Source of the DNA: Nocardiopsis terrae
GTDB lineage: Bacteria; Actinomycetota; Actinomycetes; Streptosporangiales; Streptosporangiaceae
Direction: 5' to 3'
Assembly: GCF_014651695.1 (NCBI RefSeq)
Contig: NZ_BMXJ01000007.1
Coordinates: forward strand, 18,084 to 78,498
Length of the DNA stretch: 60,415 nt
Below are positions 32,253 to 41,090 of the stretch, in pieces. The notes below the pieces were generated by a model, which saw nothing but the letters and a program-made list of their open reading frames with translations, did not search any database and was not told where the DNA came from. Both the position numbers and the translations under genes were made by a program. Each line of letters begins with the position of its first letter. Within the stretch, counting starts at the first letter, position 1.

Positions 32253-33143
32253 TCACAGCCCGAAGAGCCCGGCGGCGTTGTCGTGCAGGACCCCCCGGAG
32301 CCAGTCGGGGCCCAGGTCCAGTTCGGCCAGGACCCGGAGCTGCTCGCCGTAGGGGTAGGGGATGTTCGGGAAGTCGGTGCCCAGCAGGACCCGGTGCCCC
32401 AGGTCCCGGAGCCGGGGGAGTTCGGCCCGGGGGTAGGGGGCCAGGCGTTCGATGAACGGGGTGAACGCCATGGTGGTGTCCAGGTGGACGCGGTCGTACC
32501 GTTCGGCCAGGTCCAGGAAGGCCGAGTACTCGGGGGCGCCCGCGTGGGCGACCACGGCGGTCAGGTCCGGGTGGGCCCGGAGCACCTCGGAGAAGGGCGC
32601 GGGGCCGGTGAACTCACCGGGCAGGGGCCCGGAACCGCAGTGCACCACGACCGGGGTCCCGGAGTCGGCGAGGGCTCCCCAGACGTCGCTGAGCAGGGGG
32701 TCCCTCGGGTCGTAGGCGCCGACCTGGAGGTGGGCCTTGAAGATCCGCGCCCCCGCGCCGATCGCCTCGGCCACGTAGTCCCCGGCCCCGGGTTCGGGGA
32801 AGAAGGTGGCGCTGCGCAGCGAGTCGGGGTGATGGGCGGCGAAGTCGGCGGCCCAGTCGTTGAGCCAGCGGGCCATGCCGGGCCGGTGCGGGTAGGAGAG
32901 CGTGGTGAAGTACCGGACCCCGAACCCCCTCAGCAGGGCGACGCGCTCCTCCTGCGACTCCCGGTAGGTGATGGGCCAGACGCCCTCACCCAGGGCGTCG
33001 AAGTAGTCCCACACCCTGCGCAGGACGTTGGCGGGCATGAAGTGCGTGTGCACGTCCACGAGGCCGGGGAGCCCGAGGTCCTGCCAGAGCCGGCGGATCT
33101 CGGCGCTCTCGTCGGTCCCGGGAGGTGATGAGACTCCAGTCAC
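32253..33143 (-). CDS. Amidohydrolase family protein (ACMSD/2-pyrone-hydrolase type)
   Basis: This 296-residue metal-dependent hydrolase or decarboxylase has a TIM-barrel metal site that can be followed. VDVHTHFMPAN supplies the HxH, KAHLQVGAYD a central residue, VVVHCGSGP and VVAHAGAPEY two histidines, and LLGTDFPNIPYPYGEQ the late Asp. The family includes ACMS decarboxylases and lactone or amide hydrolases. GTG at 33143 is 7 nt after a TAGGCT box and lacks a ribosome-binding site, so it is probably leaderless. The longer frame to 33275 is unlikely to be coding. Confidence 0.85.
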   Translation of the reverse strand: MTGVSSPPGTDESAEIRRLWQDLGLPGLVDVHTHFMPANVLRRVWDYFDALGEGVWPITYRESQEERVALLRGFGVRYFTTLSYPHRPGMARWLNDWAADFAAHHPDSLRSATFFPEPGAGDYVAEAIGAGARIFKAHLQVGAYDPRDPLLSDVWGALADSGTPVVVHCGSGPLPGEFTGPAPFSEVLRAHPDLTAVVAHAGAPEYSAFLDLAERYDRVHLDTTMAFTPFIERLAPYPRAELPRLRDLGHRVLLGTDFPNIPYPYGEQLRVLAELDLGPDWLRGVLHDNAAGLFGL

Positions 33144-33150
33144 ATCGGCC

Positions 33151-33156
33151 AGCCTA
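33151..33156 (-). promoter_or_regulatory. -10 box (TAGGCT) for a leaderless amidohydrolase
   Basis: TAGGCT on the minus strand ends 7 nt before the GTG at 33143, with no ribosome-binding site between. Confidence 0.5.
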
Positions 33157-33291
33157 CGACGGACCGGAACCGTGCTCGGAGCTGGGTCCCGGGGGCAGCG
33201 CCTCACCGAACAGGACCGCGGTGACGATGGATGGGGTCGTCGGGTGTCTCGGGGAGGGGAAGGACGGCGCCGCAAGGCCAGCCCCCGGGTC

Positions 33292-33329
33292 GCGCCCGGC
33301 CGCCCCGGGGTGAGGGGCGGGCCGGGCGC
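33292..33329 (-). terminator. Terminator after the Lrp gene
   Basis: A 15-bp stem with one C bulge (GCGCCCGGCC and GCCCC with their complements) lies 12 bases after the Lrp stop, before the amidohydrolase promoter. Confidence 0.65.
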
Positions 33330-33341
33330 GGGGTCGCCGGT

Positions 33342-33830
33342 TCAGTGGTGGCGGCGGTGGGCCCGGGCGTTGGCCGGGGCGATCCGGTTGTTGCGCAGGT
33401 GTTCGTAGACGATCGAGGCGCGCACGTCGGCGACCTCGGGGCGTTCGGTCAGCTTGTCCACGACGAAGGCGTACAGGCTGTTGTTGTCCGGCAGGGCCAC
33501 GTGCACCAGGAAGTCCTCGTTCCCGGAGGTGACGAAGACGGACAGGGTGTCCGGCAGGGCCCGGACCCAGTCGCGGAAGGCCTCGATGTTGTGCCGGGAG
33601 GGCTTCACCACACTCACGGTGATGAGCGCCTGGACCGGACGGCCGATGAGTTCGAGGTCCACGTCCAGCAGTGAGCCCCGAATCACACCCTTCTCCCGCA
33701 GCGCGCGGGTCCGATCCAGCGTGGTCGTGGGCGATGCGCCCACCGCTGCGGCCACGTCGCGGTTGGTTTTTCGTGCGTCTGACTGGAGTTCGGCCAGGAT
33801 CGCCGTATCTAGTTCGTCAAGATCAGCCAT
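33342..33830 (-). CDS. Lrp/AsnC family transcriptional regulator
   Basis: This 162-residue protein has an N-terminal helix-turn-helix (LDELDTAILAELQSDARKTN, then the recognition segment VGASPTTTLDRTRAL). A C-terminal RAM ligand-binding domain runs from about residue 65. Lrp proteins form octamers and answer to amino acids. It is divergent from the CynX-type transporter, its likely target. Its ATG lies 6 nt after TAAACT with no ribosome-binding site. A 19-bp dyad overlaps that promoter, so autorepression is expected. Confidence 0.9.
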   Translation of the reverse strand: MADLDELDTAILAELQSDARKTNRDVAAAVGASPTTTLDRTRALREKGVIRGSLLDVDLELIGRPVQALITVSVVKPSRHNIEAFRDWVRALPDTLSVFVTSGNEDFLVHVALPDNNSLYAFVVDKLTERPEVADVRASIVYEHLRNNRIAPANARAHRRHH

Positions 33831-33836
33831 GATCGC

Positions 33837-33842
33837 AGTTTA
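33837..33842 (-). promoter_or_regulatory. -10 box (TAAACT) for the leaderless Lrp gene
   Basis: TAAACT on the minus strand ends 6 nt before the Lrp ATG, and its distal base is shared with the dyad at 33842-33860. Confidence 0.5.
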
Positions 33843-33860
33843 CCCGTACTTAATACGGGT
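33842..33860. promoter_or_regulatory. Candidate Lrp operator dyad
   Basis: ACCCGTA-CTTAA-TACGGGT is a perfect inverted repeat with 7-bp arms. It abuts the Lrp -10 box and lies about 160 bases upstream of the divergent transporter start. Confidence 0.55.
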
Positions 33861-34018
33861 TGTTGTGTTTGACTCCGGAGCATGCGTAACATTTAAGCGA
33901 AAAGGTCGTATTTGGCTCGCCAGGAAGAGACCCTTCCCTGGACGGCAGTGTCGCCCGCCGGTCGGCCCCGCTCTGGTGCAACGCCGCACCACCGCAACAC
34001 AAAGGGACGTCCTTCACC

Positions 34019-35302
34019 ATGAGACCTTCCTCTGTCGTGGCCGTCACCGACCGATCGTCGGTACGCCCGGAACTACGGGGCCGCATCCTGGCCCTGGTCG
34101 CCATCGTCTGCGCGGCGCTCAACCTGCGCCTCGTCGTCACCTCGCTTTCCCCGCTGTTGACCACGGTGGGGGCGGAGTTCGGCTTCGCCGCCACCGTCGT
34201 CGGCGTCTTCGGCACCCTGCCGCTGATCGCCTTCGCGGTCTTCGGCCTGGTCACCCCCGCGATCATGCGCCGCCTGGGGCCCGAGGCCACGGCCGCGCTC
34301 AGCATGCTGCTGGCAGGCGCGGGCCAGGTCCTGCGCGCCTTCGCGCCCGACACCGGGACCCTGCTGCTGCTCACCGGGGTCGCGCTCACCGGCGCCGCCC
34401 TGGGCAACGTCGTGCTGCCTCCGCTCATCAAGCAGTACTTCCCGGACCGGCTGGCCGCCCTGAGCACCGTTCAGATGGTCGCCATCCACATCGGCGCCCT
34501 CTTCCCGCCCCTGGTCGCCGTCCCTCTGGCCGAGGTCGCCGGATGGCGGGTGGCCCTGGGGTCCTGGTCCCTCCTGGCCCTGGCCGCGGCCGTGCTGTGG
34601 ACCTTCCAGTGGGCCGGGTCCGGGTCCGGGTCCGCCGCGCCCCGCGCCCCCGCCCCCTCCGGCGGGGCGGCCCTGGCCCGCCCGATCTGGCGGGTGGGCA
34701 TGGCCTGGCGGATGGCGCTGCTGTTCGGCATGGTCACCTGGAACGTCTTCACGCTGTTCACGTGGCTCCCCGCCCTGCTCACCGACGCCGGGCACAGCGC
34801 TGCCATGGCCGGGAGCATGGTCTCGCTGATGGTCGGCACCAGCCTGTTGTTCGGCCTCGTTGCGCCCACCGTCACCCTCCGGGCGGCCAACACCTTCCCG
34901 ATCGTCGCCCTGGGGCTGGGCGGCTACGCGGTCGGCTACCTCGGTGTGGCTCTGGCGCCGCAGTTCGTTCCGGTGTGGGCCCTCTTCCTCGGCCTGGGCA
35001 CCAGCCTGTTCGTGGTCACCATGACCATGATCAACGCGCGGAGCGCCACCTCGCAGGGCGCCGCCGCCCTCTCCGGGTTCGTCCAGGGCGCGGGCAGCGG
35101 TATCGCCCTGGGCGGTCCGCTGCTGTTCGGCCTCCTCGGTGAACTCACCGGCGGGTGGACCGCCTCCTACGCGCTGATCGCCGGAGGGTCGCTGCTCGTG
35201 GCCTTCGCGGTCGCCTACGTCGAACGCACGCCGTGGACGATCGAGGCCGCGGCGCAGGGGCACCTCCCCGGCCGCCGGGCCGGGGAGCTCCTGCACGACT
35301 AG
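34019..35302 (+). CDS. CynX/NimT family MFS transporter
   Basis: This 427-residue protein has about twelve membrane helices. The CynX-type N terminus is diagnostic (CAALNLRLVVTSLSPLL, with the conserved Asn-Leu-Arg). The domain linker between helices 6 and 7 is near residues 200-225 (GSGSGSAAPRAP). Relatives export or import cyanate, 2-nitroimidazole or other small compounds; substrate here is unknown. Divergent placement from Lrp suggests amino-acid-responsive control. AAAGGGA lies 11 bases upstream of the ATG. Confidence 0.87.
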   Translation: MRPSSVVAVTDRSSVRPELRGRILALVAIVCAALNLRLVVTSLSPLLTTVGAEFGFAATVVGVFGTLPLIAFAVFGLVTPAIMRRLGPEATAALSMLLAGAGQVLRAFAPDTGTLLLLTGVALTGAALGNVVLPPLIKQYFPDRLAALSTVQMVAIHIGALFPPLVAVPLAEVAGWRVALGSWSLLALAAAVLWTFQWAGSGSGSAAPRAPAPSGGAALARPIWRVGMAWRMALLFGMVTWNVFTLFTWLPALLTDAGHSAAMAGSMVSLMVGTSLLFGLVAPTVTLRAANTFPIVALGLGGYAVGYLGVALAPQFVPVWALFLGLGTSLFVVTMTMINARSATSQGAAALSGFVQGAGSGIALGGPLLFGLLGELTGGWTASYALIAGGSLLVAFAVAYVERTPWTIEAAAQGHLPGRRAGELLHD

Positions 35303-35344
35303 GCCGCGGACCGCACGGCCGGGTCGCGGGCGGGACCCGGTACG

Positions 35345-35380
35345 GCGCCCTCCGGAGCGGCGGCATCTTCCGGAGGGCGC
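35345..35380 (+). terminator. Terminator after the CynX-type gene
   Basis: GCGCCCTCCGGA and its perfect complement (12 bp) close a 12-nt loop, 42 bases after the stop. The remaining gap to 35673 has a mildly AT-rich patch at about 35430-35520, probably the promoter of the next gene, and no gene. Confidence 0.65.
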
Positions 35381-35673
35381 TGCCGGTCACCCGACGCACG
35401 AAGCCCCGGACGGTGCACATGAGGCCGATAGTGGCCATTTCCCGGAATAGGCGCCACATACTTACTCAGAAGCCCGCTGATACCCACAACAGGCGCATAA
35501 TGGCGACATGAGCAACCCACCCCCCGGAACACCCTCCTTCGTGCTTTCCGCATTCCGCACCTGACGCCCGCGAACCGCATGCACACCGTGCCGGGGGCGA
35601 CAGGACCGACGCCCGGAGCGGGATCCCGGGCCGTCCCGACCCCCTCGGGGAACACGACGGGGGCCCACACGCC

Positions 35674-36954
35674 ATGACGATGGAACGGCGAAAGCCGCAC
35701 CCGCTCCCGGCCCCGCCGGTGGACGGTGCGGCCGCACCCCTCCTGCGCAACCAGGACTTCCAGGCCCTGTGGACGAGCCGCTTCCTCGCGGGCCTGGGCA
35801 AGGAGAGCGGTGAGGTCGCCTACCCCCTCCTCATGCTGCTGCTGGCCGGTTCGGCGGCCCAGGCCGGAGCCGTCGGCGCCGCCCAGGTGGCCACCGCCAT
35901 GGTCACGGCGGTGCTCGGCGGGGCACTCGCCGACCGGGTCGACCGGCGCACCGTACTGCTGGTCTGCGACCTCGGCCGTCTGGTCCTCCTCGTCTCCTTC
36001 GCCGCCGCGCTGCTCGGCGGCTACGCGACGGTCCCCCTGGTGGTCTGTGCGGCGGTGGTGTCCTCGGCGCTTATGGGGGTCTCCAACCCGGTCGCCATGG
36101 CCGCGGTCAAACAGCTCGTGCCGCCGTCGCAGATGGCTGACGCGGCCGCGCAGAACCAGATCCGCTTCTTCACCACGACCGCTCTCGGCGCACCCGTCGC
36201 CGGGTTCCTCTTCAGCCTGGGCCGGGCCTTTCCCTTCCTGGGCGAAGCCTTCCTCTACCTGTTGTCCGCGTCCCTGATCCTGCGCATCCGCAGGCCTCTG
36301 CAGGCCGACCGCCCGGCCGAGCCGGAGCGGTGGAGCCTGCGCGGCTCGGTGAGCGGCTTCGCACTGCTGGCCAGGCACCCGATCCTGCGGCCGATGATGC
36401 TGTGGATCGTCGGTTTCAACGTCGCCTTCACCCAGACCGGGGTGTTCCTGGCGCTCATCGCCACGGCCGACGACCGGGGGGCCGCCAACCTCGTGGTCGG
36501 CCTGACCGTCTCCCTGGCGGGGACCGGCGGCCTGGTCGGCGCCCTGGCCGCGGGGATCGTCGTGCGCTGGGTGCGGCCCACAGTGATCCTGCTCTTCACC
36601 GCCTGGCTCGCCCCCGTGTGCGCGCTGGCGCTCCTGGCCGCCCCGGGCGTGCTCTCGCTCGGGCTGATCGCGGGCTGCGTGTTCGCCGCGGTTCCGTGCG
36701 TGAACGCGGTGTTCTACGGCTACGTCACGACCTCCGTGCCCGACCGCCACCAGGGGCGAGCACTCGGCGCGGTGACGTTCATGTCCCTGCTGTCCCAGCC
36801 GGTCGGGATCCTCACCGTGGGGATCGTCTTCGACCTGGCCGGCCCGTCCCCGGTGTTCCTGATGATGGCGGTCGTGTCGGCGCTGGCAGCCCTGTTCACG
36901 CTCGGCCCCACCATGCGGGACCTGCCCCGGCCGGAGGAGATCGCGGTGCCCTGA
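35674..36954 (+). CDS. MFS exporter (MFS_3, macrolide-efflux-like)
   Basis: This 426-residue protein has about twelve membrane segments and the MFS_3 pattern. FQALWTSRFLAGLGKESGEVAYPLLMLLL covers the first helix, DRVDRRTVLLVCDLGR is the MFS loop motif between helices 2 and 3, and a NPVAMAAVKQLVPP segment follows. Members of this group pump macrolides, enterobactin or unknown compounds. No resistance or biosynthesis gene is adjacent. It ends near a convergent terminator. Confidence 0.87.
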   Translation: MTMERRKPHPLPAPPVDGAAAPLLRNQDFQALWTSRFLAGLGKESGEVAYPLLMLLLAGSAAQAGAVGAAQVATAMVTAVLGGALADRVDRRTVLLVCDLGRLVLLVSFAAALLGGYATVPLVVCAAVVSSALMGVSNPVAMAAVKQLVPPSQMADAAAQNQIRFFTTTALGAPVAGFLFSLGRAFPFLGEAFLYLLSASLILRIRRPLQADRPAEPERWSLRGSVSGFALLARHPILRPMMLWIVGFNVAFTQTGVFLALIATADDRGAANLVVGLTVSLAGTGGLVGALAAGIVVRWVRPTVILLFTAWLAPVCALALLAAPGVLSLGLIAGCVFAAVPCVNAVFYGYVTTSVPDRHQGRALGAVTFMSLLSQPVGILTVGIVFDLAGPSPVFLMMAVVSALAALFTLGPTMRDLPRPEEIAVP

Positions 36955-37041
36955 CCGCGTACCGGCCCGACCGGAGCCCCTCCCCGGACACACTCCCTCC
37001 CGGGCCGGATCCCCCGTCAGCGGCGCGACCCCGGAAACGAG

Positions 37042-37067
37042 GCGGCCCCGCCGAGGGGCGGGGCCGC
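37042..37067. terminator. Terminator between the MFS exporter and rskA
   Basis: GCGGCCCCGCC and its perfect complement (11 bp) close a GAGG tetraloop between convergent stops. Confidence 0.75.
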
Positions 37068-37094
37068 GGGAGGGGACTCTCCGGACGGGCGGGG

Positions 37095-37835
37095 TCAGCC
37101 CGTGACCGGCATCGCCATCACCGGCTCGGCGGTGGGCTGTTCCGAACCGCCCTCGGGCTCGATGGTCACCGCGACGCCCTCGGTCAGCTCGTCCGGCTCC
37201 GCGAGTACCGGCAGCACGAACCCCGAGTCGTCGACGGAGATCAGGCCGGCCGAGTACACGGTGCCGTCGTCCCGGGTCAGCCAGAGCTGGTAGTCCTCGT
37301 CGTGCAGTTGTTCCAGACCGTGCGCGCTGAACACCAGGTTGCCCAGGCTCTCCGAGTGCACGACGGTGACGTTCACGCCCTCCATGGGCTGGGCGCTGGT
37401 GGAGACCGCGTCCGGTGCCGAGATCACCGCGGCGATCTGCTGTTCGTTGGCCCGGAGCTCCTCCACCTGGCGGCGCTGTTCGACCACCAGCGCACCCAGG
37501 GCCAGGACCGCGGCCAGGCATGCGGCCAGGGCCAGCCCGAGAGCCCAGGGCCAGCCGCGCCGCCGGGGCTCGGGCAGGCGTTCGGGCGCCGGGGCGAGTT
37601 GACGGGTCCGCGCGACCTCCTCCAGCACCCGCTCCCGCAGTTCGGCGGGGGGTGTCTGAGCGGTCGCCGACGCCAGCAGGGCGGAGGTCTCGGTGAAACC
37701 CCGGACCTCCTGGACGCAGGAGTCGCAGTCGGCGAGATGGTCCTCGAAGCGGACGCTCTCGGTCGGGGTGAGGGCGTTCAGCGCGTAGGCGCCCGACAGC
37801 GTGTGCAGGTCCTGGTTGAGCGTCCTTCTCACCAT
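37095..37835 (-). CDS. rskA: Anti-sigma-K factor RskA
   Basis: This 246-residue membrane protein binds and sequesters SigK. The cytosolic N terminus has a zinc-anti-sigma-like motif H-x3-C-x2-C (DHLADCDSC near residues 33-41). A single membrane helix follows (about 95-115), then an extracytoplasmic RskA domain with YQLWLTRDDGTVYSAGLI. Regulated proteolysis releases the sigma factor in the known family. Its start overlaps the sigK stop by 7 bases, so the pair is translationally coupled. Confidence 0.9.
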   Translation of the reverse strand: MVRRTLNQDLHTLSGAYALNALTPTESVRFEDHLADCDSCVQEVRGFTETSALLASATAQTPPAELRERVLEEVARTRQLAPAPERLPEPRRRGWPWALGLALAACLAAVLALGALVVEQRRQVEELRANEQQIAAVISAPDAVSTSAQPMEGVNVTVVHSESLGNLVFSAHGLEQLHDEDYQLWLTRDDGTVYSAGLISVDDSGFVLPVLAEPDELTEGVAVTIEPEGGSEQPTAEPVMAMPVTG

Positions 37836-38419
37836 TCCACCCCCAAACAGTCCCGTAGCCTGATAAGTCCGTCACGCATGCGCGTCTTGATGGTTCCCAG
37901 CGGCGCGGACAGCAGTTTGGCCACCTCGCGGTAGGAGTACCCGCCGTAGAAGGCCAGCCGCACCGACTGCTCCTGGAGTTCGGTCAGGGTGTCCAGACAT
38001 CGGCGCACCCGTTCTCGTTCGAGCCTGTTGGTGGCCTCCTCGGCCACCTCGTCGTAGGGGCGCTCGGTGCCCGCGGCGGCCGCCCTGGCCTCGCGGTCGC
38101 TGTTGGCCTGTTCCGACCGCACCCGGTCCACCGCCCTGCGGTGGGCGAGGGTCATCACCCAGGCCTGCGGGCTCCCCCTGCGGGCGTCGTAGCGGCAGGC
38201 GCTGCGCCACACCTCGACCATGACCTCCTGGGCGACCTCCTCCGACTGGGCCGGATCGCGCAGGATACGGCGCACCAGACCGTAGACGGACGGGCTGATC
38301 AGGTCGTAGACCCGGCCGAAGGCCCGTTCGTCGCCGCGTGCGACCAGGAGCAGCAGCTCCTCCAGCCCAGGTGGAACGGCATCGGCCGCCTCCTGCGGTA
38401 CCGCTGCTGCCCTGTCCAT
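37829..38419 (-). CDS. sigK: ECF RNA polymerase sigma factor SigK
   Basis: This 196-residue ECF sigma factor has sigma-2 (FGRVYDLISPSVYGLVRRIL, then SEEVAQEVMVEVWR and the -10 binding SPQAWVMTLAHRRAVDRVR). It also has sigma-4 (YGGYSYREVAKLLSAPLGTIKTRMRDGL). Coupling to RskA and the neighbouring MPT70/83-like fasciclin genes identify it as SigK. AGAAGGG precedes the ATG by 6 bases. By analogy with M. tuberculosis it should drive the fasciclin genes and itself; I could not identify its promoter motif with confidence. Confidence 0.9.
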   Translation of the reverse strand: MDRAAAVPQEAADAVPPGLEELLLLVARGDERAFGRVYDLISPSVYGLVRRILRDPAQSEEVAQEVMVEVWRSACRYDARRGSPQAWVMTLAHRRAVDRVRSEQANSDREARAAAAGTERPYDEVAEEATNRLERERVRRCLDTLTELQEQSVRLAFYGGYSYREVAKLLSAPLGTIKTRMRDGLIRLRDCLGVEW

Positions 38420-38564
38420 CTGAACCCTTCTCGTCTCGGGGGTACGGCTCTTCGTTCGGAACGGGGACGGCGTTGACGCCGCCCCCGGGTCCCGGACCGG
38501 GACCCGGACGGCCCGGCATCAACGCTCGGACCGCCCGGGGGCCTCAGGCCGGAACAGCCTCCCA

Positions 38565-39215
38565 CTAGGAGGGCATCAGGACCGTGTCGACGAGGTAGAC
38601 GGTCGCGTTGGAGGTCTGGACGTTGCCGCAGACCACCTTCGAGTTGCCGTTCACCGTGAACTCCTCGCCGGAGCCCTCCGTGGTGACGTCGTCGCCCTGG
38701 AGCGAGGTGAACGTGCCGTCCTCCAGCGCGTCGGGGGCCTGCTCGCCCTCGACCACGTGGTAGGTCAGCACCTCGGTGAGCTGCTCCTGGTCCTCGAGGA
38801 GGGCGTTCAGGTCCTCCTCGGGGATCTTGTCGAACGCGTCATTGGTGGGCGCGAAGACGGTGATGTCCTCGGCCGAGTTCAGCGTGTCGACCAGGTCGGC
38901 CTCGCCCACGGCCGTGACCAGCGTGGACAGCAGCGGGTTGTTGGAGGCGGCGGTGGCGACCGGGTCCTGGGCCATGCCCTCGAAGCTGCCGTCACCGTCC
39001 TCGGGCACCTCGGCGCAGCCCGGGCCGAAGTTCTCGCCCGCGGCCTGGGTGCCCTCGTCCATACCCTCGTCCATGCCGGTGCCCTCGGTCTCCTCGGCGC
39101 TACCGGTCTCGGTGTTCTCCTCGGTGCCGCTGTCGTCCATGTCGCCGCAGGCGGTGAGGCCGAAGGCGAGGACGGCGGCCGCGGCGGTGGTGGTGAGCGC
39201 GTGCTTGCGGATCAT
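38565..39215 (-). CDS. Fasciclin-domain lipoprotein (MPT70/MPT83-like), copy A
   Basis: This 216-residue exported lipoprotein has a signal peptide ending in the lipobox LTAC near residue 22. An acidic Thr/Glu linker follows, then a FAS1 domain (about 65-215). GPGC, AQDPVATAASNNPLL, VFAPTNDAF, YHVVEG and VVCGNVQTSNATVYLVDTVLMP closely follow the M. tuberculosis MPT70/MPT83 pattern. The two Cys (GPGC and VVCG) can form the known disulfide. An excellent AAGGGAGA ribosome-binding site precedes the ATG. It lies directly upstream of sigK. Confidence 0.9.
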   Translation of the reverse strand: MIRKHALTTTAAAAVLAFGLTACGDMDDSGTEENTETGSAEETEGTGMDEGMDEGTQAAGENFGPGCAEVPEDGDGSFEGMAQDPVATAASNNPLLSTLVTAVGEADLVDTLNSAEDITVFAPTNDAFDKIPEEDLNALLEDQEQLTEVLTYHVVEGEQAPDALEDGTFTSLQGDDVTTEGSGEEFTVNGNSKVVCGNVQTSNATVYLVDTVLMPS

Positions 39216-39312
39216 CGTTATCTCCCTTGTTATTACTGCTTCGTGTTCGCTTTGTTGCTGTCCGTGATGGTCTGTTGGTTTCCTGTTCTCTCCGGCGGCC
39301 CGGGGTCGGACC

Positions 39313-41034
39313 TCAGGCAGCCGTGAACTGGATGCGGTGCCAGCCGGTGGCGCCGTCGGGGATCGGATCCACCCGTTCGGCGGGCTGGGTGAACCCGGTG
39401 GAGTCGGTGGCCCGGACCTGAACGGAGTGGTTGCCGGGGTCGACGGTGGTCTCGGCCACCCACTGGACCCAGGTGTCGATCCCGGGGACGGCGGCGAGTT
39501 CGGCCTCCCACCAGTCGCCGTCGTCCACCCGCACCTCCACCGCGTCGATCCCGCGGTGCTGCGCCCAGGCGACCCCGGCCAGCACGACCTCGCCGGAGTC
39601 GACCCGGCCGAGCGGGGCGGGCACGTCGACCCGGGACATGGTCTTGACCGGAGCCCGCACCCCCCAGCCGCGCTGGGCCCAGTAGGCCTGTTCGTCGGCG
39701 AAGCGGGTGAGTTTGATGTCGGTGACCCACTTGGTGGCGCTGACGAACCCGTACAGCCCGGGCACCACCATCCGCGCGGGGTAGCCGTTGACGTGGGGGA
39801 GGGGCTCCCCGCCCATGCCGACCGCCAGGAGCGCGTCGCGGCCGTCCATGACGACCTCGGTGGGGGTTCCGCAGGTCCAGCCGTCGCTGGAGGTGCTGAG
39901 GATCTGGTCGGCGCCGGATCGGACCCCGGCCTCGCGCAGGAGGTCGGCCAGGGGGAAACCGAGCCACCGCGTGTTGCTCACCAGGTCCCCGCCGACCTGG
40001 TTGGACACGCAGGTCAGGGTGATGTCCGCCTCGACGAGCCGACGGGACAGCAGTTCGTCCATGTCGATCTCGAAGGGCCGGTCCACCATGCCGTGCACGC
40101 GCAGCGTCCACCGGGTGGAGTCCAGCCTCGGGATGGTCAGCGCGGTGTCGATCCGGTAGAAGTCCTGGTTGGGGGTGGTGAAGCGGGCCAGCCCGGGGAT
40201 GCCGAGGTCGGCGCCGGCCGGCAGCGGGGGCAGGGCCGATGCGGGGGCGGGCAGGGCCAGCTCGGCCCGGGAGCCCGCACCGCCCGTGAGGGAGGGCAGC
40301 CAGCGTCCGAGGGCGCCGGCGGATCCGGCAGCGGCGAGGACCCCCGCCGAGGTGAGGACGAAACCGCGTCTGCCGGGTCCGCGGTCCGGTCCGGGAGCGG
40401 GGACGGCGGCCGTGGCGCCCTCCGCGTCCGCCGGCGGCTCGTCCTCCCCTTCCGCGCCCACGGGGCCGGTCCCCTGTGCGGTCCCGGGGGCGCCCTCCTC
40501 CCCGGTCCCGTTCTCCGGGCCGGTGAGGGCGCGCGCCTTCCTCAGCAGAAGGGCGAGGGCCACGGCTGCCGCCGCCGCGCCGACGACCACGGCCGAAGCC
40601 GCCCCCAGGTCGTCGGCGCGGCGGAGGACGACGGCGGCGAGCCCCGCCGCCGCGAACACCAGCAGTCCCGCGTACCCCACCAGGGGGCGGCGCAGAGCCA
40701 CGACACCGAGCACCGCCCCGACCAACACGAGGATGACCAGCACTCCGGTGATCAGGACGGCCTTGTCAGCCGTACCGAAGAGCGAGATCGCCCACTCCAT
40801 GAGGAAGGGGGGACTGTTGTCGACGAGCGCGTCGCCGACCGTGACCACGGGAGAGGTCGCGCGCAGGAGCCCGGCGGCGAGTTCGCCGAAACCGAGCGCC
40901 GTTGCGACGACCAGCAGGCCGATCGCCACACCGGCGACCGTTCGTCGTCCGCCGTGTGACCGGTTCTGTTCCCCACGTGTCCTGGTGTTCACGTGGGGCA
41001 TTCGGGGCCGGTGTGGGAACGGATTGGTGGGCAT
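39313..41034 (-). CDS. Membrane-anchored molybdopterin oxidoreductase (sulfite oxidase type)
   Basis: This 573-residue protein has about four membrane helices in the first 170 residues, then a charged linker. A second twin-arginine-like stretch (RRGFVLTSAGVLAAAGSAGA) leads to an extracytoplasmic sulfite-oxidase/YedY-type domain (about 290-480) and a Mo-co dimerisation domain (480-570). The Mo-ligand Cys is in TLTCVSN. Arg and His residues of the cofactor pocket lie in VNGYPARMVVPGLYG and ATKWVTDIKLTRF. The donor substrate is unknown. It sits between the two fasciclin genes, suggesting joint control by SigK. The start is provisional; no ribosome-binding site is seen. Confidence 0.87.
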   Translation of the reverse strand: MPTNPFPHRPRMPHVNTRTRGEQNRSHGGRRTVAGVAIGLLVVATALGFGELAAGLLRATSPVVTVGDALVDNSPPFLMEWAISLFGTADKAVLITGVLVILVLVGAVLGVVALRRPLVGYAGLLVFAAAGLAAVVLRRADDLGAASAVVVGAAAAAVALALLLRKARALTGPENGTGEEGAPGTAQGTGPVGAEGEDEPPADAEGATAAVPAPGPDRGPGRRGFVLTSAGVLAAAGSAGALGRWLPSLTGGAGSRAELALPAPASALPPLPAGADLGIPGLARFTTPNQDFYRIDTALTIPRLDSTRWTLRVHGMVDRPFEIDMDELLSRRLVEADITLTCVSNQVGGDLVSNTRWLGFPLADLLREAGVRSGADQILSTSSDGWTCGTPTEVVMDGRDALLAVGMGGEPLPHVNGYPARMVVPGLYGFVSATKWVTDIKLTRFADEQAYWAQRGWGVRAPVKTMSRVDVPAPLGRVDSGEVVLAGVAWAQHRGIDAVEVRVDDGDWWEAELAAVPGIDTWVQWVAETTVDPGNHSVQVRATDSTGFTQPAERVDPIPDGATGWHRIQFTAA

Positions 41035-41090
41035 GGCTTTTTTCTCGGTTTCTTTTTCGGCGTGCCCCGGGCGGGTTCCGCGGGCTCCGC

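Noticed and set aside
30550..32352. 600-codon open frame on the plus strand
   Set aside because: It is antisense to a complete acyl-CoA ligase with intact motifs; the composition is Gly/Val/His/Asp-rich and non-globular.
33454..35142. 562-codon plus-strand frame over the CynX-type gene
   Set aside because: It is an Arg/Pro-rich frame-shifted shadow; the membrane-helix pattern is only in the 34019 frame.
35299..37875. 858-codon open frame on the minus strand
   Set aside because: It is antisense to two clear MFS transporters and partly rskA, with Arg/Gly/Pro-rich low-complexity translation typical of GC-rich shadow frames.
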